From: DAOVXM01 sp963746255
GTDB lineage: Bacteria; Chloroflexota; Anaerolineae; Anaerolineales; UBA4823
Reading direction: 5' to 3'
DNA length: 64,000 bases
Assembly: GCA_963746255.1 (NCBI GenBank)
Contig: CAVVAJ010000005.1
Span: 558,001-622,000, forward strand
The position numbers and the translations under genes are program-made. The notes below the pieces were generated by a model. The model saw only the letters and a list, made by a program, of their open reading frames with translations, was not told the origin of the DNA and searched no databases. Below are positions 9,989 to 19,862 of the stretch, one piece after another. The stretch's first letter is position 1; each line of letters opens with the position of its first letter.

Positions 9989-10002
9989 TGTCACGCATGA
10001 CA
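9989..10002. promoter_or_regulatory. Perfect 5-4-5 inverted repeat
   Basis: TGTCACGCATGACA is a perfect TGTCA-n4-TGACA palindrome in the intergenic region ahead of the hydrogenase operon. The form resembles dimeric-repressor or FNR/CRP-family sites. The cognate protein is unknown. Confidence 0.35.
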
Positions 10003-10297
10003 AATATGGTAGTTCAACTCATTTTTTGGGGATATTTACAAACCGCAATTATTGGCTTTGCGGCTTTCTAACTGCTGGAAGAATTAAGAACTCGGAGGGT
10101 TTTACACGGCGATGGATATTCTATCCAGAACCAATTGAGATTTTCTGGTCAGGAATGAATCAGTATTAGCTAAGGGTGATCTAGATTAGGCAAGTGTGTA
10201 TATACTACCAATCGAGTATTAGGGATGATAGTTCTGTTTTATCAGATTATTGTATCGATGGATATGGAAAATTGCAGGTATATGAACTACCGATCTA

Positions 10298-10486
10298 TCA
10301 AGCTTCGGGAGGTGAGTTCTCTTTATCTTCAGATGGTTTTTCTTCATCATCACCTTTTAGCCCTTCACGGAATGACTTGATTCCAGTACCGAGTTCACCG
10401 GCTATTTTGCCAATCCTGCCTACACCGAATAGCACAATAACGATAACAAGAATGATGATTAATTCAGTTGGTCCTAAACTGGGCAT
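10298..10486 (-). CDS. tatA: Twin-arginine translocase subunit TatA
   Basis: TatA forms the protein-conducting part of the Tat export system. The 62 residues begin MPSLGPTELIIILVIVIVLFG, a short N-terminus and single transmembrane helix, followed by the conserved FG hinge, an amphipathic helix (IGKIAGELGTGIKSFREGLKG) and an acidic tail. The PTELIIILVIVIVLFG form is common in Chloroflexota. It is a lone gene; tatC is not in the window, and the hydrogenase subunits here lack Tat signals, so the nearness is probably incidental. Confidence 0.93.
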   Translation of the reverse strand: MPSLGPTELIIILVIVIVLFGVGRIGKIAGELGTGIKSFREGLKGDDEEKPSEDKENSPPEA

Positions 10487-10649
10487 GACTAATCTCCATT
10501 AAATAGGATATCTTTACCAGGATAATCTACTTGATTATACTACGGCACAGAAAGATATACAGGTTATCATGACACTCAAACCTCAGTTGCGATTTGATCA
10601 TCAATAGTTTGTCCTTGTAGGTATCTTACTTGAGCCGGAAGCGTTAATA

Positions 10650-12008
10650 ATGGCAGATATTAGTATTATCGGAGGTGGTTTAGCAGGGAGTGAGGCAGCC
10701 TGGCAAGCTGCTGAGCGTGGGCATAATGTGCGCCTGTATGAAATGCGTCCCGTGCGTGAGACGGGTGCTCACAGAAGCTCGTATCTGGCTGAATTGGTCT
10801 GCTCGAATTCTTTAGGTTCAATGCTGTCAGACCGTGCTCTTGGCGTGCTAAAAGCTGAGATTTCGCTCATGAATTCACTTCTTCTGCGTATAGCCAATGA
10901 GAATGCTGTCCCAGCAGGCGGTGCCTTAGCAGTTGATAGGGAACGATTTGCCCAAAGTGTAACGCAAGCGCTCGTTTCTCACCCCAATATCGAAGTGATT
11001 CGACAAGAAGTCGTAAAAATCCCTCCCGGCATAACCATAGTAGCATCTGGACCATTAACATCACCCGCATTGTCAGATACCATTATGGATCTTACGGGAA
11101 CCAATCACTTATATTTTTACGATGCTATTGCCCCAATCATCGACGTTAAATCTATAGATTTCAATATCGCTTTTAAAGGTTCGCGATTCGGAAATGGAGA
11201 GTTGGAAGTAGGAGATTACATTAATTGCCCGCTAAATGAAATCGAATACCGGAAGTTTATTCAAGCGTTAGTCACTGCTGATAGGATAGAACTTAGGAGT
11301 TTTGAACGCGATATTGAATTTGGTGTGAAAGCTGGTGCCTACCAATATTTTGAAGGCTGCCTACCAGTAGAGGTGCTCAGTCGCAGGGGGGAACAGTCTC
11401 TCGCGTATGGTCCCATGCGGCCGATAGGGCTGCGTGATCCACGAACGAACAGGGGGGCTTATGCAGTTGTACAATTACGCCAGGATAATCTAGCAGCCTC
11501 ACTATACAACATAGTCGGTTTTCAAACCAACTTGACATTCGCAGAACAGCGGCGTGTTTTCAGAATGATCCCTGGATTGGAAAATGCCGTGTTTGAAAGA
11601 TATGGCCAGATGCACCGGAATACATTCATTAATTCACCAACTTGTCTCAAGCCTAGCTTACAGTTTCATAACCGTGATGATCTCTTCTTCGCCGGTCAAA
11701 TCACCGGGGTTGAAGGTTATGTTGGAAATATCGCAACTGGTTTATTGGCTGGGATAAATGCATCCCTCATAGCATCTAATCATGCTCCCCTCCGCCTCCC
11801 GAATACTACAATGCTTGGGGCATTGTGTGCATACATCACAATTGAAACTGCTGTGGATTTCCAGCCAATGAAAGCAAACTTCGGTATTCTGCCAGCTCTC
11901 GAGCCGGATCCTCCGCGAAATAAACGTGAGCGGGCAGCTCATTATTCCAAGCGTGCGATCGAAGATATGTCGAGCTTCTTAAGAAATGAGGAAGAGTTGA
12001 TAATATGA
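10650..12008 (+). CDS. trmFO: tRNA (m5U54) methyltransferase TrmFO
   Basis: Folate- and FAD-dependent enzyme that makes ribothymidine at position 54 of tRNA using methylenetetrahydrofolate. The 452 residues start MADISIIGGGLAGSEAAWQ with the FAD dinucleotide motif, followed by LYEMRP, the catalytic-cysteine region ELVCSNSLGS, and the C-terminal FAD motif FAGQITGVEGYVGNIATGLLAG. Length and motif order are standard. The stop overlaps the next gene's start (ATGA), suggesting co-transcription with the M28 peptidase. Confidence 0.97.
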   Translation: MADISIIGGGLAGSEAAWQAAERGHNVRLYEMRPVRETGAHRSSYLAELVCSNSLGSMLSDRALGVLKAEISLMNSLLLRIANENAVPAGGALAVDRERFAQSVTQALVSHPNIEVIRQEVVKIPPGITIVASGPLTSPALSDTIMDLTGTNHLYFYDAIAPIIDVKSIDFNIAFKGSRFGNGELEVGDYINCPLNEIEYRKFIQALVTADRIELRSFERDIEFGVKAGAYQYFEGCLPVEVLSRRGEQSLAYGPMRPIGLRDPRTNRGAYAVVQLRQDNLAASLYNIVGFQTNLTFAEQRRVFRMIPGLENAVFERYGQMHRNTFINSPTCLKPSLQFHNRDDLFFAGQITGVEGYVGNIATGLLAGINASLIASNHAPLRLPNTTMLGALCAYITIETAVDFQPMKANFGILPALEPDPPRNKRERAAHYSKRAIEDMSSFLRNEEELII

Positions 12009-12904
12009 TGACGATAGGAATGATTCGAAGAAACCGATTATTGTTTATTTATTATGTATTAACTGCTGGATTACTCTCAAGCTGTACCAATTTGGGGAGT
12101 GAAGAACACGTGTTCAACGGAGAGCTTGCCTACCAGGATGCAGAAATCCAAATGTCCTTCGGTCCTCGCCTCCCTGACTCACAAGCTCACAGTGATACAG
12201 CTGAGTACATTCTGAGCGAACTTCAAGATGCTGGTTGGGCTACCGAAATACAAGCGGCAAATATATTGGGTTTTCCAATCAAGAATATTATTGCGAAGAG
12301 AGGTGAGGGCCAGCCGTGGTTCGTAGTTGGAGCTCATTACGACACGCGCATCCATGCTGACCGGGATCTAAACATTGCTAATCGATTGCTCCCTGTCCCC
12401 GGGGCTAATGATGGTGCCTCGGGCGTAGCAGTTTTGTTGGAATTGGCTCGCTCACTTCCGCCTGATATCAATGGGCAGGTTTGGTTAGTCTTCTTCGATG
12501 CGGAAGATAATGGTGGGATACAGGATCGTGAGTGGATTATGGGATCGATCGCCTTTGTACAACAGCTGGTAGGTCAACCAGATGGGGTTATTATCGTGGA
12601 TATGGTCGGTGATGCGAACCTAAATATCCATCTTGAAAAGAACTCCGACCCTGTATTGGCAGCGAGCATCTGGGAGCAAGCTGCAGAATTAGGATATGCT
12701 GATTATTTTATTAACCAACCATATAAAGCCATCCTAGATGATCATATTCCTTTCCTGCAAGCTGGGATTCCAGCCATAGATATCATCGATTTTGATTATC
12801 CTAATTGGCATACGATTGACGACACGCTCGATAAGATTTCGGCTGAAAGTATGCAGATTGTTGGCAGTACACTGCAGGCCTGGCTCACCAAGCAGATGCC
12901 ATGA
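12005..12904 (+). CDS. M28 peptidase / glutaminyl cyclase-like lipoprotein
   Basis: Protein of 299 residues with a hydrophobic lead and lipobox (LLSSC), so it is probably anchored outside the membrane. The zinc-site residues of the M28 family are all present: GAHYDTR (His, Asp), GANDGASGVAVLLELAR (bridging Asp), FFDAEDNG (Glu, then Asp) and NWHTIDDTLDKI near the end (His). The GANDGASG and NWHTxxDTxDKI forms are typical of bacterial glutaminyl-peptide cyclotransferases, so it may cyclise N-terminal Gln rather than cleave peptides. It overlaps trmFO by four bases. Confidence 0.88.
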   Translation: MMTIGMIRRNRLLFIYYVLTAGLLSSCTNLGSEEHVFNGELAYQDAEIQMSFGPRLPDSQAHSDTAEYILSELQDAGWATEIQAANILGFPIKNIIAKRGEGQPWFVVGAHYDTRIHADRDLNIANRLLPVPGANDGASGVAVLLELARSLPPDINGQVWLVFFDAEDNGGIQDREWIMGSIAFVQQLVGQPDGVIIVDMVGDANLNIHLEKNSDPVLAASIWEQAAELGYADYFINQPYKAILDDHIPFLQAGIPAIDIIDFDYPNWHTIDDTLDKISAESMQIVGSTLQAWLTKQMP

Positions 12905-13148
12905 TTATTTGTACTGGTGACCTAGATTGCGAAGGATATGCCGGTGCTGGTAAAATTGCTCTGAAAAGTCAGTAGGAATCCCCGCTGATTAGATAAACCT
13001 GTTGGCCATATGACTGGTATTTCTTCAGCTTGGGTTCCGTAAGTCATGATCCTGGGATCAGATGCAGAGTGATCTATTATCAATAACACGGATGAATTGA
13101 AACTACTCATTAGTGAGCAAGTGTTGAAACGAGAGGAATATACAATTT

Positions 13149-14468
13149 ATGATGACGAAAAAGATGCCAGAACCAACTGCACGACCCGTGGAACGTGCAT
13201 TCCTGGTTGGTGTGGAAATCCGCAGTGAAGAGCAGCTGTTGAGCCTTGAAGACTCGCTTTCTGAGCTGGCTTTACTGGCGGATACGGCGGGGTTGGATGT
13301 CGTTGGCCAATTATCTCAGCGAAAATCTGCGCCAAATCCAAAAACATTTGTTGGATCAGGGAAGGTAGAAGAAATCAAAGCCCTCGCAGGCGAAGTAAAC
13401 GCGGATGTCATTGTGTTCGATAATGAATTGTCACCGCGTCATCTGCGAGAATTCGAGAAAATCTTTGATAATCAAGCTCGCATTATAGATCGGACAGCCT
13501 TGATTCTAGATATTTTTGCTTTGCATGCCGGTACACGCGAGGGTGCCCTTCAGGTGGAATTGGCACAGTATGAATACCTGCTCCCCAGGCTCACACGTGC
13601 TTGGACACATTTGGCTCGGCAGGCAGGTGGCGGAGGTGGCCGGTCGGGAGCTGTAGGTGGTGTAGGACTGCGCGGTCCCGGAGAAACCCAGCTAGAGGTA
13701 GATCGACGTGAGATCCGCCGCAGGATCGGTCAACTAAAAAAGGAAATTGAAAAAGTCCGTGTCCATCGCCAGCAGTACCGTTCCAGAAGGAAGAGGTCAC
13801 GTATCCCTGTTGTAGCCCTCGTTGGATATACTAATGCGGGAAAGTCAACTCTGTTAAACAGGTTGGCAGATGCAGGAGTGTATGTTGCTGACCAGTTATT
13901 TGCCACGCTAGACCCAACAACCCGGAGGATAGAGCTTCCCGGTGGTCAACTCGCTCTTGTCACAGATACGGTAGGTTTTATTCAAAAACTCCCAACTGAA
14001 CTCATCGCAGCTTTCAGGGCAACCCTCGAGGAGATTGCTGAGGCTGATCTCCTACTGCATCTGATTGACGTTACGCACCAAAGCGCTTCTGAACATTCTG
14101 AAGCTGTCTTGCAAACGCTCCATGATATAGATGCAGACCATATACCAATCCTCACGGTCTTGAATAAAATTGATTTATTACCCGATCCCAAGAGCGCGTT
14201 GGAAATGAGTTCGGAGTTCTCAAGTTCTGTGGCAATCTCAGCCCTCAAAGGTTATGGGATATCAGAACTGCTGGACGCGGTAAATCAGCAGCTATTCGAG
14301 ACCTATACCCCGCTAACAGTACGGCTGCCATATAACGAGGGTGGTTTACTAGCATTATTCCATGACCAAGGGAAAATCGAACGAATAGAACAAGAACATG
14401 GTGGTACCCTCATAAAAGGTCGGGTACCAGGACGTTTGGTAGCTCGGTACCAAGAATTTATTGTCTGA
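13149..14468 (+). CDS. hflX: Ribosome-splitting GTPase HflX
   Basis: HflX binds stalled or stress-hibernating 70S/50S ribosomes and splits them using GTP. The N-terminal HflX domain includes NPKTFVGSGKVEEI and a glycine-rich linker (RQAGGGGGRSGAVGG, LRGPGETQLEVDRR). A basic coiled segment leads to the G domain with GYTNAGKST, DTVGF and NKIDLL. The length of 439 residues is normal. Two adjacent ATG codons (13149 and 13152) could serve as start. A bidirectional hairpin terminator lies just downstream. Confidence 0.96.
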   Translation: MMTKKMPEPTARPVERAFLVGVEIRSEEQLLSLEDSLSELALLADTAGLDVVGQLSQRKSAPNPKTFVGSGKVEEIKALAGEVNADVIVFDNELSPRHLREFEKIFDNQARIIDRTALILDIFALHAGTREGALQVELAQYEYLLPRLTRAWTHLARQAGGGGGRSGAVGGVGLRGPGETQLEVDRREIRRRIGQLKKEIEKVRVHRQQYRSRRKRSRIPVVALVGYTNAGKSTLLNRLADAGVYVADQLFATLDPTTRRIELPGGQLALVTDTVGFIQKLPTELIAAFRATLEEIAEADLLLHLIDVTHQSASEHSEAVLQTLHDIDADHIPILTVLNKIDLLPDPKSALEMSSEFSSSVAISALKGYGISELLDAVNQQLFETYTPLTVRLPYNEGGLLALFHDQGKIERIEQEHGGTLIKGRVPGRLVARYQEFIV

Positions 14469-14499
14469 CCAAATTTCAAACTGTTCGGCTTGGTTAATG

Positions 14500-14539
14500 A
14501 AAAAGAGATTGGGTATTTAGATCGCCGAATCTCTTTTTT
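14500..14539. terminator. Bidirectional terminator between hflX and pckA
   Basis: The arms AAAAAGAGATT and AATCTCTTTTTT flank a 17-base loop, with T-rich tails readable from both strands. It lies between the convergent ends of hflX (plus) and pckA (minus). Confidence 0.75.
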
Positions 14540-14542
14540 GGT

Positions 14543-16189
14543 CTATATTTTGGGACCTGAAGCTCTAACTTCTGGGGCGGTTTCTTGAGCGTAACGCTTA
14601 AAATTGTCTATGAAGCGTGATGCGAGCGAACGGTAGCGCTTCATGTATGCTTCTTCGCTTGACCATGAGGAACAAGGATCAAGCACATTATCAGGAACCT
14701 GCGGACAGCTCAAAGGTACCTCGAATCCGAAAACCGGGTCTACCTTATATTCGACATTAAGCAGCTCTCCATTCAGCGCGGCATTCAACAGGGCACGGGT
14801 ATAGCTGATGCTTATCCTTTTCCCGACACCGTATGGGCCCCCTACCCATCCAGTATTCAGTAGCCAGCAATTGGCATTATGGCGAATAATCTTGCGCTTC
14901 AACAAGTCAGCATAAAAAGCTGGATGGTGAACCATGAAAGGACCTCCAAAACAGGCACTGAAAGTAATTTCGGGTTCTTCTCCTAAACCAATTTCCGTTC
15001 CTCCTACTTTGGCTGTATACCCGGATATGAAGTGGTAGAGCGCCTGATCAGGAGATAGTTTTGCAATTGGTGGCATCACGCCAGATGCATCGCATGTAAG
15101 CAAAACGATATTTTTGGGGTGACCGGACTTTTTTTCTGGGAGAGCATTCTGGATGAAATCCAGTGGGTATGATGCGCGCGTATTTTCCGTGTAATAATCA
15201 TCATCCAAATCGATTACCCGGGTCGTTTTATCAAATACTACATTTTCCAAGATGGTGCCAAACTTCCTGGTGCAAGCATAGATTTGTGGCTCAGCCGTTG
15301 GTGAAAGTGCAATAACTTTTGCATAACACCCGCCTTCAAAATTGAAAACACCCTCATCGCTCCAGCCATGTTCATCATCCCCGATTAGTCTTCTCCGAGG
15401 ATCAGCCGACAGTGTAGTTTTTCCTGTACCAGATAGTCCAAAGAAGAGTGCTGCTTCGCCATCCTCGCCCACGTTTGCAGAGCAATGCATCGTCATCACC
15501 CCGTCGAGCGGCAGTAGATAATTCATTATCGTGAATATTGATTTTTTTATTTCCCCTGCGTAACCCGAATTACCGATAATGCATAGCTTTTGTTCGAAAT
15601 TTAGCACGATTACAGTATCAGAATTCGTGGAATCGATTTGTGGGAATGCCTTAAATGATGGTACTGCAATCACGGTGAAATCGGGAAAATGACGGCGGTA
15701 TTCTTCTTGAGTTTTTGGCAGCAAGAACATATTGCGCGTGAAGAGACTATGCCAGGCGTATTCCGTGATAATTCTTATCGGTAAGCGGTAATTTTCATCC
15801 GCTCCTGCAAAACAGTCTTGGATAAAAATATCTCGGTCTTGTAAAAAACCTTGCACTCGATTGAACAGTTCATTGAATTTATCGCTTCCATAAGGGCGGT
15901 TATATTCCCCCCACCAAACGTGTCCCTCCGTGTTGGGTTCACGGACAACATATTTATCATTCGCGGCCCGCGCAGTATGCTTGCCGGTATTAACGACCAA
16001 CGGACCATGTTTTGAGATCTTTCCCTCATTACGAAAGATCGCTTCTTCATACAAAGCTTCACTGGGGAGGTTCCAATATATGCGGTTGAGGTTGAGTAAG
16101 CCCAGGCTGTCAAGTCCATAATCGCATTTCAGCTCACCAGATTGACCCTGGGCGGGGGTTTTGATATCAAGAATATTGTTCATAGCCAA
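14543..16189 (-). CDS. pckA: Phosphoenolpyruvate carboxykinase (ATP)
   Basis: Converts oxaloacetate and ATP to phosphoenolpyruvate, the first step of gluconeogenesis. The 548 residues contain the kinase P-loop GLSGTGKTTLS, the metal/oxaloacetate region GDDEHGWSDEGVFNFEGGCYAK, and FSACFGGPF with TGWVGGPYGVGKR in the C-terminal half, all typical of the ATP-dependent type. It overlaps the upstream aminotransferase stop by a few bases, so the two are probably one transcript. Confidence 0.97.
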   Translation of the reverse strand: MAMNNILDIKTPAQGQSGELKCDYGLDSLGLLNLNRIYWNLPSEALYEEAIFRNEGKISKHGPLVVNTGKHTARAANDKYVVREPNTEGHVWWGEYNRPYGSDKFNELFNRVQGFLQDRDIFIQDCFAGADENYRLPIRIITEYAWHSLFTRNMFLLPKTQEEYRRHFPDFTVIAVPSFKAFPQIDSTNSDTVIVLNFEQKLCIIGNSGYAGEIKKSIFTIMNYLLPLDGVMTMHCSANVGEDGEAALFFGLSGTGKTTLSADPRRRLIGDDEHGWSDEGVFNFEGGCYAKVIALSPTAEPQIYACTRKFGTILENVVFDKTTRVIDLDDDYYTENTRASYPLDFIQNALPEKKSGHPKNIVLLTCDASGVMPPIAKLSPDQALYHFISGYTAKVGGTEIGLGEEPEITFSACFGGPFMVHHPAFYADLLKRKIIRHNANCWLLNTGWVGGPYGVGKRISISYTRALLNAALNGELLNVEYKVDPVFGFEVPLSCPQVPDNVLDPCSSWSSEEAYMKRYRSLASRFIDNFKRYAQETAPEVRASGPKI

Positions 16190-17413
16190 TCCCTAATTAG
16201 CTTTCGGTCACCAATGAAAATATCATTCGGTGCTTCAGGGTTAATCGCCCACTTGATGCGTTCTACCGCTTCTTTGATGTCTTTCACGCTCCCTGCATAA
16301 CTAAGCCGTAGATAGCCTTCCATGCCAAATTCCTTGCCAGGCACTGTTACTACGAGTGCCTTATTAAGTAGGAATTTTGACAATTCAACTGAATCCTTGG
16401 CGATTGCCGAAGGACAGTAGGCCCTGAAATCCGGCAGGCAGTAGAAAGTGCCTTGCGGTTTAACAACTCTTACCCCGCTGAAAGATCGTAATTCTTGCAT
16501 GATCACGTTGCGATTGTTCTCAACAGTCAACCTCAGTGATTCAACAACTGATTGCATTCCTGTCAACGCCCCCTCGGCAGCGGCTTGAAGCACTACTGAG
16601 GTGGTCGATGTTGTTTGTGCTTGGATATTGGTCATCACCTCGACCATCTTGCGTGGTGCTACTACCCATCCAACCCTGAAGCCAGTCATACCATAAATCT
16701 TTGATACTCCATTGCTCACAATAACCATTGAAGATTCCAAATCCTGCTGGGTGTATTGGTACGCATTGGCAGCTTGAAAACCATCAAAAACCAACTTGTG
16801 GTAGATGTCATCCATGATGAGATAGATTTTCTTCTGCTCGCAGAATTCAACAATTTCGGCGATGAAATCGGACGAGTAGACCACACCCGATGGATTGTTA
16901 GGGCTGTTCACAATTATGACTTTAGTATATGAACTTACCGCTCTTTCTATTTCTTCCATTCGGGGGTGAAAACCCCCGTCCTCAGGTGTAACAATCACCG
17001 GAATACCATACACCATCTTCACCATTTCGGGGTAGCTGACCCAATATGGTGCTAGTATGATCACCTCATCTTGCGGATTAATGGTTGTAAACAGGATGTT
17101 GTAGATCGATTGCTTGGCGCCATACGAGACAATTACATTTTCTGGAGCGACTAACTTGTTGTAATTATCTTCCATATAGTGGATGATCGCTTTTTTCAAG
17201 GAAAGAGTTCCGTCAGGAGGTGTATATTTGATATTACCGGTGGCGAGTTTGGCAGCTGAACTCAGCACTGCAGTGATTGGTGCTTTATTTTTGGGTTCCC
17301 CAATTCCCATATTGATGACTGGTTCGCCACGTTCTCTCAACCGCCGCGCCTCATCATTTAGCGCGAAATGTGGGAGAAGTAGCTATAGATCTAGCAAGCT
17401 GGCTAATACTCAT
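16180..17413 (-). CDS. PLP-dependent aminotransferase (class I/II), N-terminus frame-shifted
   Basis: Aspartate-aminotransferase-like fold-type I enzyme. The PLP lysine is in SNGVSKIYGMTGFRVGW; NSPNNPSG and DDIYHKLVF are also visible. The long frame starts only at MRERGEPV, which lacks the N-terminal arm. An ATG at 17413 reads MSISQLARSIATSPT in another frame; dropping one base from the AAA at 17366-17368 (TTT in the message) joins it to FALNDEARRLRERGEP and gives 410 residues. The combined N-terminus looks natural for this family. Substrate cannot be told from sequence; aspartate, or a broad aromatic/branched range, is likely. It is followed directly by pckA, which would consume the oxaloacetate that aspartate transamination makes. 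Confidence 0.88.
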
Positions 17414-17817
17414 GGATGTGGCTTCTCCTAGCTATACGAGTATCAAAGATATTTAATTCTTGTTAGAAAGTTTTCGTTTGAATTATGGTACAAAATAGTG
17501 TATCGCCATTCATAAATGTCGTCAATGGAATATATTGCCCACTCAGGATAAGCAATAAAAAACCGAATATCAAATGATATTTAGAAGTGCGGTATCGAAA
17601 TATTTTGGAGAGTTGGAATTATTCCTAAGATATATCATTAGCCGGAGATCGAGAGGATGATTCTGAAAGTTAGAGCAATAAATAATCACAGCGTGATCAA
17701 ATGGCTGTGTTTTACCCGCAAAAAACCTAGCTTTGCTCTGACGAAATCCATCTAGTGCCGCGCCGACCAGATTTCATTGATCGCGCTAGTATAAACACAA
17801 TAAAAAAAGATGAATAT
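17414..17817. other. Intergenic region, no gene seen
   Basis: About 400 AT-rich bases between the aminotransferase start and the htpG stop, both on the minus strand. It should contain the promoter for the aminotransferase-pckA pair and the htpG terminator. No coding or RNA feature could be supported. Confidence 0.5.
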
Positions 17818-19707
17818 TCAGGGTTTGTTCCGTAAAGAGTACTCAATTAATTCTTGGATTTGAGATACCATACTCGCTGGCTCTGGATGCAGACCCTCCA
17901 CTAACAAGGCGTTATTGTAGAGCTGTTGGATTACCAAATTGGCTAGTTTCTCATCAACTGTTTTTGTTTCCAGTTGCTGGAATATTTCATGTTTGGGATT
18001 AATCTCCAGTACTTTCTTCGGAACTTCATACTCCCGGTCGAGTAAACGATAGACCCTTTGCATTTCCAAGTTCGGTGCACCTTCAGGTTCAACCAATCGC
18101 ACCGGAGAGCCAGACAACCGGTTCGTAGTTCTCACGTCTACGATGAGGTCTCCAAGCACGTTCTTGACAAGATTGATTAGCGAAGAATAATCATCTTCTA
18201 GCTTTTCCTTATCTTCCACCGATCGGTGTTCATCGTCTGCTTTTTCTGGTGCGGATATATCTGCGGATGCTATATTGATGAGTTCACGTTCACCGAACTT
18301 CTTGAGTTTTACCAGCATGAAAGCATCGATTTGATCTGTCATTAGGAGCACCTCGTAGTCAAGGTCTCTGATGATATCCAAATGAGGACTGTAAATGACA
18401 GATTTCTCGTCGTCCCCCAATATGTAATATATTGCTTCTTGATCTGGTTTCATATGTGCGACATAATCATCGAGGGATGTCCAGTTTTCTACATCTCGAT
18501 TGGTCTTAAAACGGAGCAGCGGATATAGCTTTTCCTGATTACCATCATCAATCGCCACGCCTTGCTTGATGTAATTTGAATAAACTTCCCAGAAATCAGC
18601 ATATTTTTTCTGATCTTTCTCAGCGATTTCTTCAATAGTCTCAATTACTTTATTTGTCACAATTTTTTTGAGGTTCACCATAATCCGATTGGTTTGGACA
18701 CTTTCCCGGGATACATTTAAGGGTAAGTCCTCCGAATCGACCAAACCAGTCACAAATCCAAAGTACTCGGGGAGCAGGTCACGGCAGTAATCCTGGATCA
18801 GAATTTTCCGCGAATATAGCTGCAGCCCATCTTCTTTTCGCAGAGAAAATACATTCTTCTCAGGTGATGAGGGGATATATAGCAGAGCATACATTTGCAC
18901 TGGCGCGTCCACCGTCATATGGGCGGTTTGAAGCGGAGGGTTGAAATCCAGCGTTAACTGGCGGTAGAAGTCCTCATATTCATCAGTACTGACCTCGCGC
19001 GGCTGCTGCCGCCAAATGGCAGTTTGGCGGTTAATTTGTTCTGTTTGATCGTTAAAGAATATTGGATATGCGACAAAGTCTGAGTGTCGTTTGATTATTT
19101 CGCGCAGGCGCGATTCTTCAAGAAATTCTTGGGCATCATCTTTTAATTTGATGATTACATCTGTACCACGGGTCTCTTTTTCTGTATTCTCTACGCTGTA
19201 CTCGTCTGACCCATCGGAGAACCAGGCGACTGCTTGTGATTCAGGATTATATGAACATGAGACCACTTTTATCCAATCCGCAACCATGAACGCTGAATAG
19301 AAACCGACACCGAATTGACCTATTACATCGGCAATACTTCCTGATTGCGTTTTTACAGTTTCCACAAAGGCACGTGCACCTGAGTGGGCGATTGTCCCTA
19401 AGTTTTCGATTAGCTCCTCAGCCGACATACCGATTCCAGAGTCGGATATTGTCAGTGTATTTGCGTCTTTATCCGTCTTAATACGAATCGCTAAATCCGC
19501 TTCTGGGTCAAAAATTTCCCGATTGGTGAGTGTTTCAAAACTCAACCGGGCAAGGGCATCTGAAGCATTTGAAATCAACTCCCTCAGGAAAATGTCCCGA
19601 TCGGTATAGAGCGAGTGGATAAGTATATTCAGTAACTGACGGGTTTCGGCTTTGTAAGTAAATGAGCCCGTGACATTCGCATTATCGCGGTGTATTGAAT
19701 CAGACAT
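17818..19707 (-). CDS. htpG: Molecular chaperone HtpG (Hsp90)
   Basis: ATP-dependent bacterial Hsp90. The N-terminal ATPase motifs are ELISNASDAL, DSGIGM, and GQFGVGFYSAF; the middle domain carries the catalytic arginine region (NVSRESVQTNR); the C-terminal dimer domain follows. The ATG at 19707 is preferred because GAGAGG sits 8 bases upstream; a GTG three codons earlier overlaps that ribosome-binding site. Length is about 629 residues, normal. It stands alone between intergenic gaps. Confidence 0.97.
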   Translation of the reverse strand: MSDSIHRDNANVTGSFTYKAETRQLLNILIHSLYTDRDIFLRELISNASDALARLSFETLTNREIFDPEADLAIRIKTDKDANTLTISDSGIGMSAEELIENLGTIAHSGARAFVETVKTQSGSIADVIGQFGVGFYSAFMVADWIKVVSCSYNPESQAVAWFSDGSDEYSVENTEKETRGTDVIIKLKDDAQEFLEESRLREIIKRHSDFVAYPIFFNDQTEQINRQTAIWRQQPREVSTDEYEDFYRQLTLDFNPPLQTAHMTVDAPVQMYALLYIPSSPEKNVFSLRKEDGLQLYSRKILIQDYCRDLLPEYFGFVTGLVDSEDLPLNVSRESVQTNRIMVNLKKIVTNKVIETIEEIAEKDQKKYADFWEVYSNYIKQGVAIDDGNQEKLYPLLRFKTNRDVENWTSLDDYVAHMKPDQEAIYYILGDDEKSVIYSPHLDIIRDLDYEVLLMTDQIDAFMLVKLKKFGERELINIASADISAPEKADDEHRSVEDKEKLEDDYSSLINLVKNVLGDLIVDVRTTNRLSGSPVRLVEPEGAPNLEMQRVYRLLDREYEVPKKVLEINPKHEIFQQLETKTVDEKLANLVIQQLYNNALLVEGLHPEPASMVSQIQELIEYSLRNKP

Positions 19708-19862
19708 ATGTGTCACCTCTCAAACATGGAATAATTGATTCTAGGAGTTTGTGATTCAAAGATACGACGAACAATTTAGGATCTCAGCCATACAACTTAT
19801 AGTTAGAAGGATTCTGGAGTTAGATCTAAAGATATCACTAAACTTATTCTTAGGAAGATGAG

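Larger units (their letters stand above)
9809..10297. other. Intergenic region upstream of the hydrogenase operon
   Basis: About 490 bases between the hydrogenase operon start (minus strand) and the end of tatA. No convincing coding region was seen. The stretch is AT-rich and contains two dyad symmetries (9931-9948 and 9989-10002), listed separately, in the right place to control the hydrogenase operon. Confidence 0.6.
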
